A stretch of DNA of 64,000 nucleotides from Bacteroidota bacterium (GCA_005772895.1 SXIH01000068.1:62001-126000), one strand, 5' to 3'; numbered from the stretch's first letter, positions 54,479-63,673 are shown. The notes: generated from the sequence alone by a model not told the origin. Numbers and translations: made by a program.

Positions 54479-54761
54479 TTAGAGAGATTTTGTAGTTTTA
54501 TATAACGAATTTACCTAAGAATGAGGCTAATAAAAAATTTTTTGCCTCTTTTTTTAGCCTTAATGATTTTTAAAAACTTAGACGAAAATGGCTTTTTTGT
54601 CGAAATACCCCATAAAAAGCTTCATTAACCTCTTTTTTAAAAGAGCTCATTTGCGGCAAAAAGGTTGCATTTTGAAGGGGAAGTTTTCAACAATTTGGAA
54701 GAAAAGGGTAGAAAAAGGTAACCTTTTATAAAAACAGCTATTTATTACCCAAAAATGGGGA
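54479..54761. other. Intergenic region between hemF and the 50189 gene
   Basis: A 283-base gap, AT-rich. A short minus-strand hairpin AAAAGG / CCTTTT (54714-54729) followed by T residues may terminate hemF. A plus-strand hairpin GAGGC / GCCTC (54523-54548) followed by seven T is present although no plus-strand gene ends here. The rest looks like leader for the 50189 gene. No ORF or RNA gene is seen. Confidence 0.45.
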
Positions 54762-55685
54762 TTATTGCCAGGAAATACCTTTTTTAAGATATGAGAGGGT
54801 TTTTGCCTCGGGAGAGTTTGTTTTTGGAGAATAATTATATTCCCAACCTGCAGTTTTAGGTAAACTCATTAATATGGATTCGACTCTTCCATTACTTTCC
54901 AAGCCGAATTTTGTTCCTAAATCATAAATCAAATTGAATTCTACGTAGCGCCCTCTGCGTAACATCTGCCACTGCTTGTTATTTTCATCAAAGGTTTTTG
55001 ACTTATTTTTATTCATCAATTTAGTATATGTTGGGGCAAAAGTATTTCCTACTTCTAAAACAAAATCAAAAAGCTGCTCTTTAGTAACTGAATCAGTTTG
55101 AGTTAATTTATCAAAAAATATTCCTCCTACTCCACGCGTTTCATTTCTGTGTTTTATGAAAAAATAATCGTCAGCCCACTTTTTATATTCTTTATAATAG
55201 TTGGGATTATGTTTATCACAAGATTGTTTTAGTGCAGAGTGGAAAAACTGAGCATCTTCTTCTACAACATAATGAGGAGTTAAATCAATGCCACCACCAA
55301 ACCACCAAACACCATTTGACATTTCGAAATAACGAACGTTCATGTGAATGATAGGAACCATTGGATTGCCCGGATGTATTACAATGGAAACACCTGTAGC
55401 GTAAAAGTTTGGAGTTTGGAGTTCAGAGTTTGGAGTTTTTGGTTTATTATCCAAAAGATTGTTTAACAGAAAATCTGGAACTTTTCCATGCACTGCAGAG
55501 TATAACACTCCTCCTTTTTCAATTACATTTCCGTCTTGAATAATTCTTGTTCTGCCTCCACCACCTTCTTCACGCTTCCAAATATCTTCTTTAAATTTTG
55601 ATTTTCCGTCTTCATTTTCTAATGCCGCACAAATACGATCTTGCAACAACATGAAAGCTTCTGAAATTTGTTCCTTGGTAAGCAT
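54762..55685 (-). CDS. hemF: Oxygen-dependent coproporphyrinogen III oxidase
   Basis: A 307-residue enzyme that decarboxylates coproporphyrinogen III to protoporphyrinogen IX using oxygen, in haem synthesis. Signatures are ATGVSIVIHPGNPMVPIIHMNVRYFEM, WWFGGGIDLTPHYV and HRNETRGVGGIFFDKL, then GRYVEFNLIYDLGTKFGLESNGRVESILMSLP near the C-terminus. An unusual loop KPKTPNSELQTPNF stands just before the conserved ATGVSIVIHP block; it is encoded by a short tandem repeat (see 55408-55440). Three bases separate it from the LysM gene upstream, so they are one operon. The presence of this enzyme implies aerobic growth. Confidence 0.95.
   Translation of the reverse strand: MLTKEQISEAFMLLQDRICAALENEDGKSKFKEDIWKREEGGGGRTRIIQDGNVIEKGGVLYSAVHGKVPDFLLNNLLDNKPKTPNSELQTPNFYATGVSIVIHPGNPMVPIIHMNVRYFEMSNGVWWFGGGIDLTPHYVVEEDAQFFHSALKQSCDKHNPNYYKEYKKWADDYFFIKHRNETRGVGGIFFDKLTQTDSVTKEQLFDFVLEVGNTFAPTYTKLMNKNKSKTFDENNKQWQMLRRGRYVEFNLIYDLGTKFGLESNGRVESILMSLPKTAGWEYNYSPKTNSPEAKTLSYLKKGISWQ
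55408..55440. repeat. Tandem word repeat inside hemF
   Basis: GTTTGGA occurs three times with a diverged GTTCAGA unit between, about 7 bases apart, all within the hemF coding sequence. It encodes the loop PKTPNSELQTPNF. It resembles the word tracts found between genes elsewhere in the window. Confidence 0.75.
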
Positions 55686-55688
55686 AAA

Positions 55689-57410
55689 CTAATTTGCTTT
55701 TAATAATTGGTAATCTTTGTACTTTAAGATGTAAACAAATTTGTTTTCAAATCCACTATCAGAAGGGAATTGAGAGAAACTATAATTGCTTCCGAATCCT
55801 TGAAATTTATTTTCACTAAGACTTTTTAAAAAACCCGTTCCTTCTTTTTGCAAAAGAGAAATGAAAGAGTAAGAAATATCAAATCCTTGAAAAACATAAA
55901 TCTCAGGATCTGTTTTATATTTCAACCGGTAATTTTTTACAAAACTAAGCGTGGAAGGATTTTGGTAATCCACAAATGTGTTTGATGGAATGTGCAACGA
56001 CAAATTATTCAAATATTCAAAATCCAAATTGTCGTAGTTCATCCAGTTTTGAAGTCCGAACAAAACTATTTTATATTTATCTTTTAATGTATTCATACTG
56101 GAAATAAATTCCGTTACATACGACTGATTATTTGATGGCAAAACAATTACATTCACTTTAGTTGTGCTCAACATACTTTGTGTATTGCCCAAACCAAAGC
56201 CTATTCTAACAGAATCGGCCACAGCCAAACCTGCTTTTAATAAATCGGCATTTGCAGAATTTTTGAAGGTATTAAAAAACGGAAGTTCTTTGGGATTTGA
56301 ATTGTTTACTAAAATAATATTTTGTGTTTTAAATGAATCTACAACAAAATGTGCCATCTGTTCTACTTGCATAGTCACTGATGGAGAAACTTTTGAAACA
56401 TAAGGATTAGCAAATAAAATTTTATTTATCTGAGTAAAGGGAGAAACAATTGCAATGGAATGTTCTTTCGCAAAATTAGCTACAGGAATAAATCCTGAAC
56501 CGTAAAGCGGACCAATCATTAAATCCATAGAAGCCAATTCCGGTTTCTTTAAAATATTTTCAATGGCTAAAGAATCTTTATCGTCTACATCATAAACAAA
56601 TATTTTAGCATTGAGATTTAATTTTTTGAGTGAATCAATTGCCATCATAGCACCTTCATAAAACTGAAGTGCGACATTTGTTTTGGTTGAAAATTGCGCG
56701 TCACCTTTAATTATTTTTTCCAAGTCAATTGAATTTGCTTCATCAGCATGAAATGGCAAAAAGAAAGCAACATTGTACTCATTCTTTTTTTCTCCTTTGT
56801 AATTATTATATCCAAGTGACGACCTGTCAGCCGCCTCAATGGATGTAGTTGCAGTTGTTGATGTTTGAACAGTTGCTGTTGAGTTAGTAGTTGTTATTGT
56901 TTTTGCTTCTACTGTTTCTGTTTTTTTAATTATTGATGGAATTTTCAATAATTGATTTGCTTTCAGTCCTTCTGATAATTCAGGGTTCAAAGCTTTTATT
57001 TTTTCTACAGAAACTCCATAATGTTTACTTATTGAATATAAGGTTTGAGATTTTTCAACTTTGTGAGTTATAAAACTCGCTGTATCGTTAGCCGAAAGTT
57101 CGGTTGGACTTTTTTTCTTTATCTGTATTTTTAAAATTTGTCCGGGTTTTATTCCATCAATTGCTTCCGGATTATCAATCACAACATCATTCACATCGCG
57201 CTGGTAAAATTTAGCAATAGCAAAAAGTGTTTGTCCCTTTTCAACGGTATGCAAATAATATTTTACTCCATTAATAATTGCGGAGCTACGTGTTTTATGA
57301 ATTTCAGTAGATTCTTTTTCTTGAGCGTATGAAGAGATAGTCGACAGTAGACAAATGCCAATAGACAAAAAATAAAAATATGTTGATTTAAATAAACTCA
57401 ATTTTAACAT
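55689..57410 (-). CDS. LysM-domain protein with type 1 periplasmic-binding fold
   Basis: A 573-residue protein from the ATG at 57410 with a signal peptide (about residues 1-30). Two LysM domains follow: YYLHTVEKGQTLFAIAKFYQRDVNDVVIDNP (about 50-80) and THKVEKSQTLYSISKHYGVSVEKIKALNP (about 115-145). A Thr-rich linker (about 165-190) leads to a periplasmic-binding-protein domain (about 210-570: NVAFFLPFHADEAN, KIFVYDVDDKDSL, LMIGPLYGSGFIPVANFAKEHSIAIVSPFTQ). LysM binds peptidoglycan. The second domain resembles amino-acid-binding or LpoA-like folds, so a wall-anchored sensor or a cell-wall-synthase activator is plausible. It is in an operon with hemF; the reason is not clear. Confidence 0.88.
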   Translation of the reverse strand: MLKLSLFKSTYFYFLSIGICLLSTISSYAQEKESTEIHKTRSSAIINGVKYYLHTVEKGQTLFAIAKFYQRDVNDVVIDNPEAIDGIKPGQILKIQIKKKSPTELSANDTASFITHKVEKSQTLYSISKHYGVSVEKIKALNPELSEGLKANQLLKIPSIIKKTETVEAKTITTTNSTATVQTSTTATTSIEAADRSSLGYNNYKGEKKNEYNVAFFLPFHADEANSIDLEKIIKGDAQFSTKTNVALQFYEGAMMAIDSLKKLNLNAKIFVYDVDDKDSLAIENILKKPELASMDLMIGPLYGSGFIPVANFAKEHSIAIVSPFTQINKILFANPYVSKVSPSVTMQVEQMAHFVVDSFKTQNIILVNNSNPKELPFFNTFKNSANADLLKAGLAVADSVRIGFGLGNTQSMLSTTKVNVIVLPSNNQSYVTEFISSMNTLKDKYKIVLFGLQNWMNYDNLDFEYLNNLSLHIPSNTFVDYQNPSTLSFVKNYRLKYKTDPEIYVFQGFDISYSFISLLQKEGTGFLKSLSENKFQGFGSNYSFSQFPSDSGFENKFVYILKYKDYQLLKAN

Positions 57411-57421
57411 TTTAAATTTCA

Positions 57422-57502
57422 ATCCCGATAGCTATCGGGATCAGATTTCAGATTAAATACTTTTATCAGCATATTTGCACATCAGCAAATCTGCACATTA
57501 AT
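57422..57502. repeat. guaA downstream word tract and 20-bp palindrome
   Basis: On the minus strand, after the guaA stop, come ATGTGCAGATTTGCTG, ATGTGCAAATATGCTG and ATAAAAG. After about 20 bases the perfect palindrome ATCCCGATAGCTATCGGGAT (57422-57441) lies just before the LysM gene start. Its core is identical to that at 24290-24307. Confidence 0.75.
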
Positions 57503-59032
57503 TTATTCCCATTCAATTGTTGCTGGTGGTTTTGAACTTATATCATACACCACTCTGTTTATTCCTTTTACTTTATTAATAATTTCGTTAGATACTTTTC
57601 CTAAAAATTCATATGGTAAATGACACCAATCTGCAGTCATACCATCCGTACTTGTAACAGCGCGCAAAGCTACAGCATTTTCGTAAGTACGTTCATCTCC
57701 CATCACTCCAACTGATTGAACTGGTAAAAATATTGCCCCAGCTTGCCACACATCTTTATATAAACCAGAAGATTTAAGGTTATCAATGAAAATGGCATCT
57801 ACTTCTTGCAAAATCCGTACCTTTTCTGATGTGATATCGCCCAATATGCGAATTGCCAAGCCCGGTCCGGGGAAAGGATGACGATTTAATATTGCTTCGT
57901 CAATGTTTAATGTCTTCCCTACTCTACGCACTTCGTCTTTAAATAATGTATTCAGAGGCTCAACAATTTTCAATTTCATAAAATCGGGTAAGCCACCAAC
58001 ATTGTGGTGCGACTTAATTGTAGCTGATGGTCCTTTTACAGAAACTGATTCAATCACATCCGGATAAATTGTTCCTTGTGCCAGCCATTTTACATCTTCA
58101 ATGCGTTTTGATTCATCATCAAACACATCAATGAATACTTTTCCAATTGCTTTGCGCTTTTTTTCGGGGTCAGAAACTCCTGCTAATGCTGTGTAAAAAA
58201 GATCTTTTGCATTTACTCCTTTTACATTCAAACCCATGTGTTTGTAGGACTCCAACACATTTTCAAATTCATTTTTACGAAGCAATCCATTATCTACAAA
58301 AATGCAATACAAATTTTTTCCTATTGCTTTGTGTAATAAAACTGCTGCAACACTAGAATCAACTCCCCCGCTCAAACCCAACACTACTTTATCGTTTCCT
58401 ATTTTTTGTTTTAAATCATTTACTGTAGTTTCAACAAATGAATCAGGTGTCCAATTTTGTTTACATCCACAAATATCCACAACAAAGTTTCTCAATAAAA
58501 TGGCTCCTTCAGTTGAATGGTAGACTTCGGGGTGAAATTGAATTCCGAATGTTTGTTCACCTTTTACTTGATATCCGGCAAACTTCACATCTTTTGTACT
58601 GGAAATAATTTCGTAATTATCGGGTATTTTAGTAATTGTATCCGCATGACTCATCCATACTTGTGAATTGCTGCTTACTCCTTTAAAAAGTTGATTGTCT
58701 TCTTTTACAAAAGAAAGATTGGCTCTTCCGTATTCTCGGTGTTCAGAGGCTTGTACTTCTCCTCCGAATTTATGCGCCATTAATTGCGCTCCGTAACAAA
58801 CACCTAATAATGGCAGTTTATTTTTAAAAGCATCTAAAGAAGGGTTTGGTGCATCTTTCGCTCTGACAGAAAAAGGACTTCCTGATAGAATAACACCTTT
58901 TATATCTTTTGAAATTTCAGGAATTTTATTGTAAGGGTGGATTTCACAATACACGTTCAATTCACGCACTCTTCTAGCAATTAGCTGTGTGTATTGGGAA
59001 CCAAAATCTAAAATTAATATAGTTTCTTGCAT
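57503..59032 (-). CDS. guaA: GMP synthase (glutamine-hydrolysing)
   Basis: A 509-residue enzyme from the ATG at 59032 ([19 protein letters not shown] start, here [20 protein letters not shown]). A longer in-frame start adds 24 residues that translate the promoter. The N-terminal class I glutamine amidotransferase has Cys79 in [10 protein letters not shown], with its His and Glu in [11 protein letters not shown]. The ATP pyrophosphatase loop is [17 protein letters not shown] near 210-226, and a C-terminal dimerisation domain ends [18 protein letters not shown]. It converts XMP to GMP and is the partner of GuaB in this window. A word tract and a palindrome follow its stop. Confidence 0.97.
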   Translation of the reverse strand: MQETILILDFGSQYTQLIARRVRELNVYCEIHPYNKIPEISKDIKGVILSGSPFSVRAKDAPNPSLDAFKNKLPLLGVCYGAQLMAHKFGGEVQASEHREYGRANLSFVKEDNQLFKGVSSNSQVWMSHADTITKIPDNYEIISSTKDVKFAGYQVKGEQTFGIQFHPEVYHSTEGAILLRNFVVDICGCKQNWTPDSFVETTVNDLKQKIGNDKVVLGLSGGVDSSVAAVLLHKAIGKNLYCIFVDNGLLRKNEFENVLESYKHMGLNVKGVNAKDLFYTALAGVSDPEKKRKAIGKVFIDVFDDESKRIEDVKWLAQGTIYPDVIESVSVKGPSATIKSHHNVGGLPDFMKLKIVEPLNTLFKDEVRRVGKTLNIDEAILNRHPFPGPGLAIRILGDITSEKVRILQEVDAIFIDNLKSSGLYKDVWQAGAIFLPVQSVGVMGDERTYENAVALRAVTSTDGMTADWCHLPYEFLGKVSNEIINKVKGINRVVYDISSKPPATIEWE

Positions 59033-59037
59033 GCGTG

Positions 59038-59045
59038 CAAAGATA
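59038..59045 (-). promoter_or_regulatory. -7 box TATCTTTG adjoining the guaA start
   Basis: On the minus strand TATCTTTG ends only 5 bases before the guaA ATG (59032), so transcription would start at or next to the ATG, giving a leaderless or nearly leaderless message. No good -33 match was found at normal spacing. Confidence 0.5.
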
Positions 59046-59104
59046 CAAATTGGAGTAAAGGAAAGGGTATAAATCTTAACAATTTGTTGATAATTAATCT
59101 GCAA

Positions 59105-59302
59105 ATAGATTTGTTTATTGTAACCAATCTATCTAATTTTGAATCAAGATATTAAGCATTTAACGTTTTTATAAAATTACCTTAATAAACAGGATAAAAA
59201 AATAAAATAGTTTTGCTTTAGAAATACTTCCGTGAACACCCTAGAGGATTTGTAATTTTATTACAAAAGCCGAAACCACTGAAACACTAATAAAAATAGT
59301 GA
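59105..59302. other. Intergenic region upstream of the 59303 gene
   Basis: A 198-base AT-rich gap between divergent genes. A candidate -7 box TAGTTTTG lies at 59208-59215. A short palindrome TTTGTAAT / ATTACAAA (59249-59267, loop TTT) lies in the leader and could be an operator or a stabilising hairpin. No RNA gene is seen. Confidence 0.45.
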
Positions 59303-62300
59303 ATGAGACTAAAAGGGTTACATATTATTTTATTGTTTTCATTAATTTGCACAACGGGTTTTGGGCAATTACTTCAATGGAATACATTTGGAAATGTTGG
59401 CACCGAAACTACAGAACCAAGTGTTTTTAATGATGCAAATATTGCAGCTACAAACTTAACGCAAGGAAGTATTACAGCAGCTGCAAATGGTAATCGTTTT
59501 GGTGGCTCAAATTGGTTTAACACAGGAGACACACCTGCAGGAAACACATTAACTGAAGCAATTGCTGGGAACGACTATATACAATTTATTGTAACTCCAA
59601 ATGTTGGATTTAGCTTTACTCCTACTTCTTTTGTTTTCAATTGGGACAAATCCGGAACAGGTCCGATTAATGTTGCCTTAAGATCTTCTGTAGATGCTTT
59701 TGCTGCAAACCTAGGAGCAGTAACTCCTGTGGCAACTATAGGAACATCTAACACAATTACTATTACTGGATTAACAGGAATTACTACTGCCACAACCTTT
59801 CGATTATATGGTTATGGCGCAACAGGAACTGGTGGAACTGGTGGTTTTGATGTCAGTTCCAACGTTGTAAATGTTCAACTAAACGGAACAACTGCTTCAC
59901 TTTCTCCAACATTAGTACTTTCAACTTCCACCTTAACCGGATTTACATACGTTCAGGGTTCAGGTCCTTCCACTTCTCAATCCTATAATTTAAGTGGATA
60001 TAGTTTAACAGGTGCGCCTGGAAATATTACTGTTACAGGCTCTACTAATTATGAAGTTTCAACCGACAATATCAGTTTTCTTGCAAGCGTTTCTGTGCCA
60101 TATGCTACTTCTACTTTGGCTTCTACTCCAATTTATGTTCGATTAAAAGCTGGATTGGTTGCGGGAACATATAATGGTGAAACGGTTTCAAATGCCGGTG
60201 GCGGTGCTACAACTGTAAATGTTACTTGCGATGGAACCGTTACTACACCAACAACTGTATTTAATGTTGGGGATATTGCAATTGTAGGTTTATGCACAGA
60301 TATGAATACCTGTTCAGGAAGTGTAACCGTTAGTGAAGATGAAATTAGTTTTGTAAGTTTTGAAGATATTCTTGTAGGAACTACTATCGATTTAACAGAC
60401 AACGGTTTTGAAAGATTAAATTGTGGAAGTAATACTTGGGGAAATACAGAAGGTGTTATTCGTTTAACCAGAACTACATCAACTATTCCTAAAGGAACCA
60501 TTATTACTATAAGAGTAATAGACGAAAGTATTTTTACTATGGTTCAGCCCGATGCAAATTGGACTATCAGTTATCCAAATACTGGTTACGGAAATTTCAA
60601 TATGAATTCTACTGATGAGCAGATTTATATTATGCAAGGAGGAACTTGGAATAAAAATACAAATGCGGGACATGATGCAACATATACGGGTGGATTATTA
60701 ATGTTTGGAATTAATACTTATTCTGCATGGACATGTAATAACAATACAACAACAAGAGGAGATTTACCACCATCACTAAAATGTTTTAGTATTCTTCCCG
60801 GTATTGCCACTAAGCATATTAAATATACCGGTCCAACAACAGCGGCTACACAAAAAGATTGGATTGATAGATTAAATTCTTCATCTAATTGGACAGGTTT
60901 TGCGACATGTGCAGCTTATCTTTCAGCAGGTTTAGATTATGAATTACCACAAACTTATGTAATAAATGCTGGTGGATTCAGCAGTGGATATTGGACAGGC
61001 GGTTTAAATACCGATTGGTTTGATTGCAACAATTGGCAAAATTATAAAGTTCCCGATTCTCTTTCGAATGTAACAATTGATAATGTTGCAAACGATCCTG
61101 TTATTGGTGCTTCTCCAGCTTTGTATCCTAATGGCGCAGTTTGCAATAATTTATTTATTACAAATACTTTCGGTGGAGGCATTGTAACACTGAACAACGC
61201 ATTGAGTCATTTATCCATCAAAGGGAACATGACTAATAATGGTACATTTACTTCTACTTTAGGCTTAAGCGATTTTCGTTCTGCCAATGCTCAAAACATT
61301 ATCGGTTCAGGTTCAACTACTTTTTATAATTTACGGTTGAATAATTCCAATGCATCTGGAATTACATTATTTCAACCTATCACAACTTCAGCAACACTTA
61401 CTTTTTTGAATGGAATATTAACTACTACAAGTACAAATATTTTAAACATGAGTGCGGGTTCTGCTGTTGCAAGTGTTTCTAATATAAGTTTTGTAAACGG
61501 GCCAATGACAAAAACAGGAAGCACCGATTTTATTTTCCCCGTTGGAAAAGACAATGTATATCGTCCGATTTCAGCAACATCCTTAACAGGTTCCGAAACA
61601 TTTACTGCCGAATACATTCATGCCGACCCGGATGGAGTTCCTTATGATGTAACTTTAAAAGATGGAACATTGGATGACATTGGCCGATGTGAATATTGGA
61701 TTTTAAACAGAGCCGGAGCAGTAAATGCAAATGTAACGTTGAGTTGGGATACTTACAGTTGCGGAGTTACTTCCTTACCCGATTTAGCTGTTGCCCGCTG
61801 GGATGGAGCAATGTGGAAAGATCATGGCAATGGCGGTACAACAGGAACAACCACAACAGGAACTGTAATTTCGAGTGCATTGGTTACTTCATTTAGTCCT
61901 TTTACTTTAGCTTCTTATTTATCTGGCGTAAATCCTTTACCAATTGAATTACTTTCGTTTACAGCAAAATACAATTCAGAAAACACCGTTGATTTAAAAT
62001 GGAGCACAGCATCAGAAACTAACAACGATTATTTTACTATTGAACGCTCGAAGGATGGAATCTTTTTTACTGAGATGAATGTTATTAAAGGAGCTGGAAA
62101 TAGCACAAGCATTTTAAATTACGCTAGTGTTGATGGCTCCCCGCTTTCAAGCATTTCTTATTATCGTTTGAAACAAACCGATTTTAATGGAAACTATTCT
62201 TATAGCGAAATAGTTTCAGTAGAAAAAAATGAAAGTGATTTTGATATAATCTCAGCACATTACATAGAATCACAAAATCAATTAGCTGTTTTTTTTAATT

Positions 62301-62488
62301 GCAATACAAATTGCAAAATCACTTTTGAATTTTATGATTTAATGGGAAGAAAAATTTATTCTATTATTGAAAACACTTTGGGAGAAAACTCTGAACTACT
62401 AATTCCAACAAATAGTATTTCTGAAGGAGTTTATTTGATAAAAGCTTATAATGGAAACAAATTGATTTCTAAAAAAGTGAAGTTGTAG
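59303..62488 (+). CDS. Large secreted protein with T9SS type A sorting domain
   Basis: A 1061-residue protein with a signal peptide (ending TGFGQ). Residues about 25-195 are a beta-rich domain (NTFGNVGTETTEPSVFNDANI ...). Residues about 200-310 form an Ig-like domain (STLTGFTYVQGSGPSTSQSY). Residues about 320-560 hold a lamin-tail-like fold (VGDIAIVGLCTDMNTC ... EISFVSFEDILVGTTIDLTDNGFE). Residues about 570-890 carry repeats with WTGGLNTDWFDCNNWQNYKVP. The C-terminus has a fibronectin-like part (LLSFTAKYNSENTVDLKWSTASETNNDYFTIERSKDG) and a type A sorting domain (FEFYDLMGRKIYSI ... GVYLIKAYNGN). Domain borders are estimates. Probably a surface or matrix protein of unknown target. Confidence 0.85.
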   Translation: MRLKGLHIILLFSLICTTGFGQLLQWNTFGNVGTETTEPSVFNDANIAATNLTQGSITAAANGNRFGGSNWFNTGDTPAGNTLTEAIAGNDYIQFIVTPNVGFSFTPTSFVFNWDKSGTGPINVALRSSVDAFAANLGAVTPVATIGTSNTITITGLTGITTATTFRLYGYGATGTGGTGGFDVSSNVVNVQLNGTTASLSPTLVLSTSTLTGFTYVQGSGPSTSQSYNLSGYSLTGAPGNITVTGSTNYEVSTDNISFLASVSVPYATSTLASTPIYVRLKAGLVAGTYNGETVSNAGGGATTVNVTCDGTVTTPTTVFNVGDIAIVGLCTDMNTCSGSVTVSEDEISFVSFEDILVGTTIDLTDNGFERLNCGSNTWGNTEGVIRLTRTTSTIPKGTIITIRVIDESIFTMVQPDANWTISYPNTGYGNFNMNSTDEQIYIMQGGTWNKNTNAGHDATYTGGLLMFGINTYSAWTCNNNTTTRGDLPPSLKCFSILPGIATKHIKYTGPTTAATQKDWIDRLNSSSNWTGFATCAAYLSAGLDYELPQTYVINAGGFSSGYWTGGLNTDWFDCNNWQNYKVPDSLSNVTIDNVANDPVIGASPALYPNGAVCNNLFITNTFGGGIVTLNNALSHLSIKGNMTNNGTFTSTLGLSDFRSANAQNIIGSGSTTFYNLRLNNSNASGITLFQPITTSATLTFLNGILTTTSTNILNMSAGSAVASVSNISFVNGPMTKTGSTDFIFPVGKDNVYRPISATSLTGSETFTAEYIHADPDGVPYDVTLKDGTLDDIGRCEYWILNRAGAVNANVTLSWDTYSCGVTSLPDLAVARWDGAMWKDHGNGGTTGTTTTGTVISSALVTSFSPFTLASYLSGVNPLPIELLSFTAKYNSENTVDLKWSTASETNNDYFTIERSKDGIFFTEMNVIKGAGNSTSILNYASVDGSPLSSISYYRLKQTDFNGNYSYSEIVSVEKNESDFDIISAHYIESQNQLAVFFNCNTNCKITFEFYDLMGRKIYSIIENTLGENSELLIPTNSISEGVYLIKAYNGNKLISKKVKL

Positions 62489-62489
62489 A

Positions 62490-63512
62490 TTAATTAATCC
62501 CCTCCAATGCTTTAGTCGCAGCTTCGTGTTGCGGATTAATTGTCAAACAAGTTTTAAAATCTACCACAGCATTCTTCTTATCTCCCATTGTTTGGTAACA
62601 AATACCTCTTCCATAATATGCATCAACATAAGCAGGGTCAATCGTTAATGCTTGTGTAAAATATTCTAAGGATTTTTTGTAATCTTTTTTTCCAACCATA
62701 AATATTCCACCTAAATTATAGTTTGCATTTTTATTTTTGGGTTCAAGCTCCAAAAGTGCGTTATAAGTTTCTATTGCTTTGTCCCAATTTTCTACATCCT
62801 GATAAAATTTGCCAACGGCATACCAAACTTCCGGACTGTTTGGTTGTATTTTCAAAGCATTTTTATAATAGTTAATGGCTATTGGATTTTTTTGTGCTGC
62901 ATTTAAAAGTCCTAATTGAACATAGGCATTAAAATAAGTTTGATCCTGCTCTACCGCTGTTTGCATACTTGAAATTGCTTTGGCGGTATCCTTCAGTTCT
63001 TTGTAATTCATTCCTTTCATAAAATAGGCTTTTGAATTATACTTATCTATTTTCAAAGCCATGTTTAAGTATTCAAAACATTTGTCGTGCTTTTTCACAT
63101 AAAAATAAAGTTCTGCTAATTTCATCATAGCATCCACATTTTTATCGTCAAGTGATAAGCATTTTTCCAAAGATGATTTTGAGTTTCCTGTTTGATTGGT
63201 TACAAAATATAAATCGGAAAGTGTTATAAAATATTCTGCTTTAAAACTATCAATAGTCATTACTTGACGCATGTCTTCGAAACCTGCATCAAAATTTCTT
63301 TTTTCTAAATAATATTTCGCTCGGTTGTGATATAGGTCGGCATTTTTGGGATCGGCAGCAATTTGTTCGTTTAGTTTTGCCAATTCTGCAGGCACCTTTG
63401 ATTTTAAGGAATCAGAAGTAACATTATTAGAATTTGTTGATTCATTTCCACAAGAGGAAAACAAAATGAATCCTGCGAAAACAGAAATTAATAAAAGTGC
63501 TTTAAGTTTCAT
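62490..63512 (-). CDS. TPR-repeat lipoprotein
   Basis: A 340-residue protein from the ATG at 63512 (MKLKALLLISVFAGFILFSSC, lipobox Cys21). A longer in-frame reading upstream would pass through a terminator hairpin and is rejected. After a Ser/Asn-rich spacer there are about eight TPR repeats, for example ADPKNADLYHNRAKYYLEKRNFDAGFEDM and YVDAYYGRGICYQTMGDKKNAVVDFKTCLTINP. TPR lipoproteins in Bacteroidota are envelope scaffolds. The gene is convergent with the large cargo gene (only one base between the stops) and lies downstream of recA in the same direction. Confidence 0.85.
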   Translation of the reverse strand: MKLKALLLISVFAGFILFSSCGNESTNSNNVTSDSLKSKVPAELAKLNEQIAADPKNADLYHNRAKYYLEKRNFDAGFEDMRQVMTIDSFKAEYFITLSDLYFVTNQTGNSKSSLEKCLSLDDKNVDAMMKLAELYFYVKKHDKCFEYLNMALKIDKYNSKAYFMKGMNYKELKDTAKAISSMQTAVEQDQTYFNAYVQLGLLNAAQKNPIAINYYKNALKIQPNSPEVWYAVGKFYQDVENWDKAIETYNALLELEPKNKNANYNLGGIFMVGKKDYKKSLEYFTQALTIDPAYVDAYYGRGICYQTMGDKKNAVVDFKTCLTINPQHEAATKALEGIN

Positions 63513-63547
63513 ATATGTTAAATTAATCATAGTATAAAAGTAAATAA

Positions 63548-63607
63548 AAATGTCATCCCTATTCCAAAGCATTTCTTTTAGAAATACATTGTTTGGGGAT
63601 GACATTT
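63548..63607 (-). terminator. Long hairpin, probable recA terminator
   Basis: Perfect 12-base arms AAATGTCATCCC (63548-63559) and GGGATGACATTT (63596-63607) enclose a 36-base centre with further pairing (TTTCT / AGAAA). On the minus strand TTTTTATTT follows. It lies about 85 bases after the recA stop. Confidence 0.7.
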
Positions 63608-63673
63608 AGTATAGGCAAATATACTTAATAAATCAGTATCTACATATTGGCAGTCTTACGTGTTGGAAAGACT

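Noticed and set aside
54523-54555. Plus-strand terminator hairpin GAGGC / GCCTC followed by T-run
   Set aside because: No plus-strand gene ends nearby, so it has no transcript to stop; possibly fortuitous or part of a leader.
59249-59267. Rho-independent terminator
   Set aside because: The hairpin is short, lies in the leader of the next gene and has no T-run; kept only as a possible operator or leader structure.
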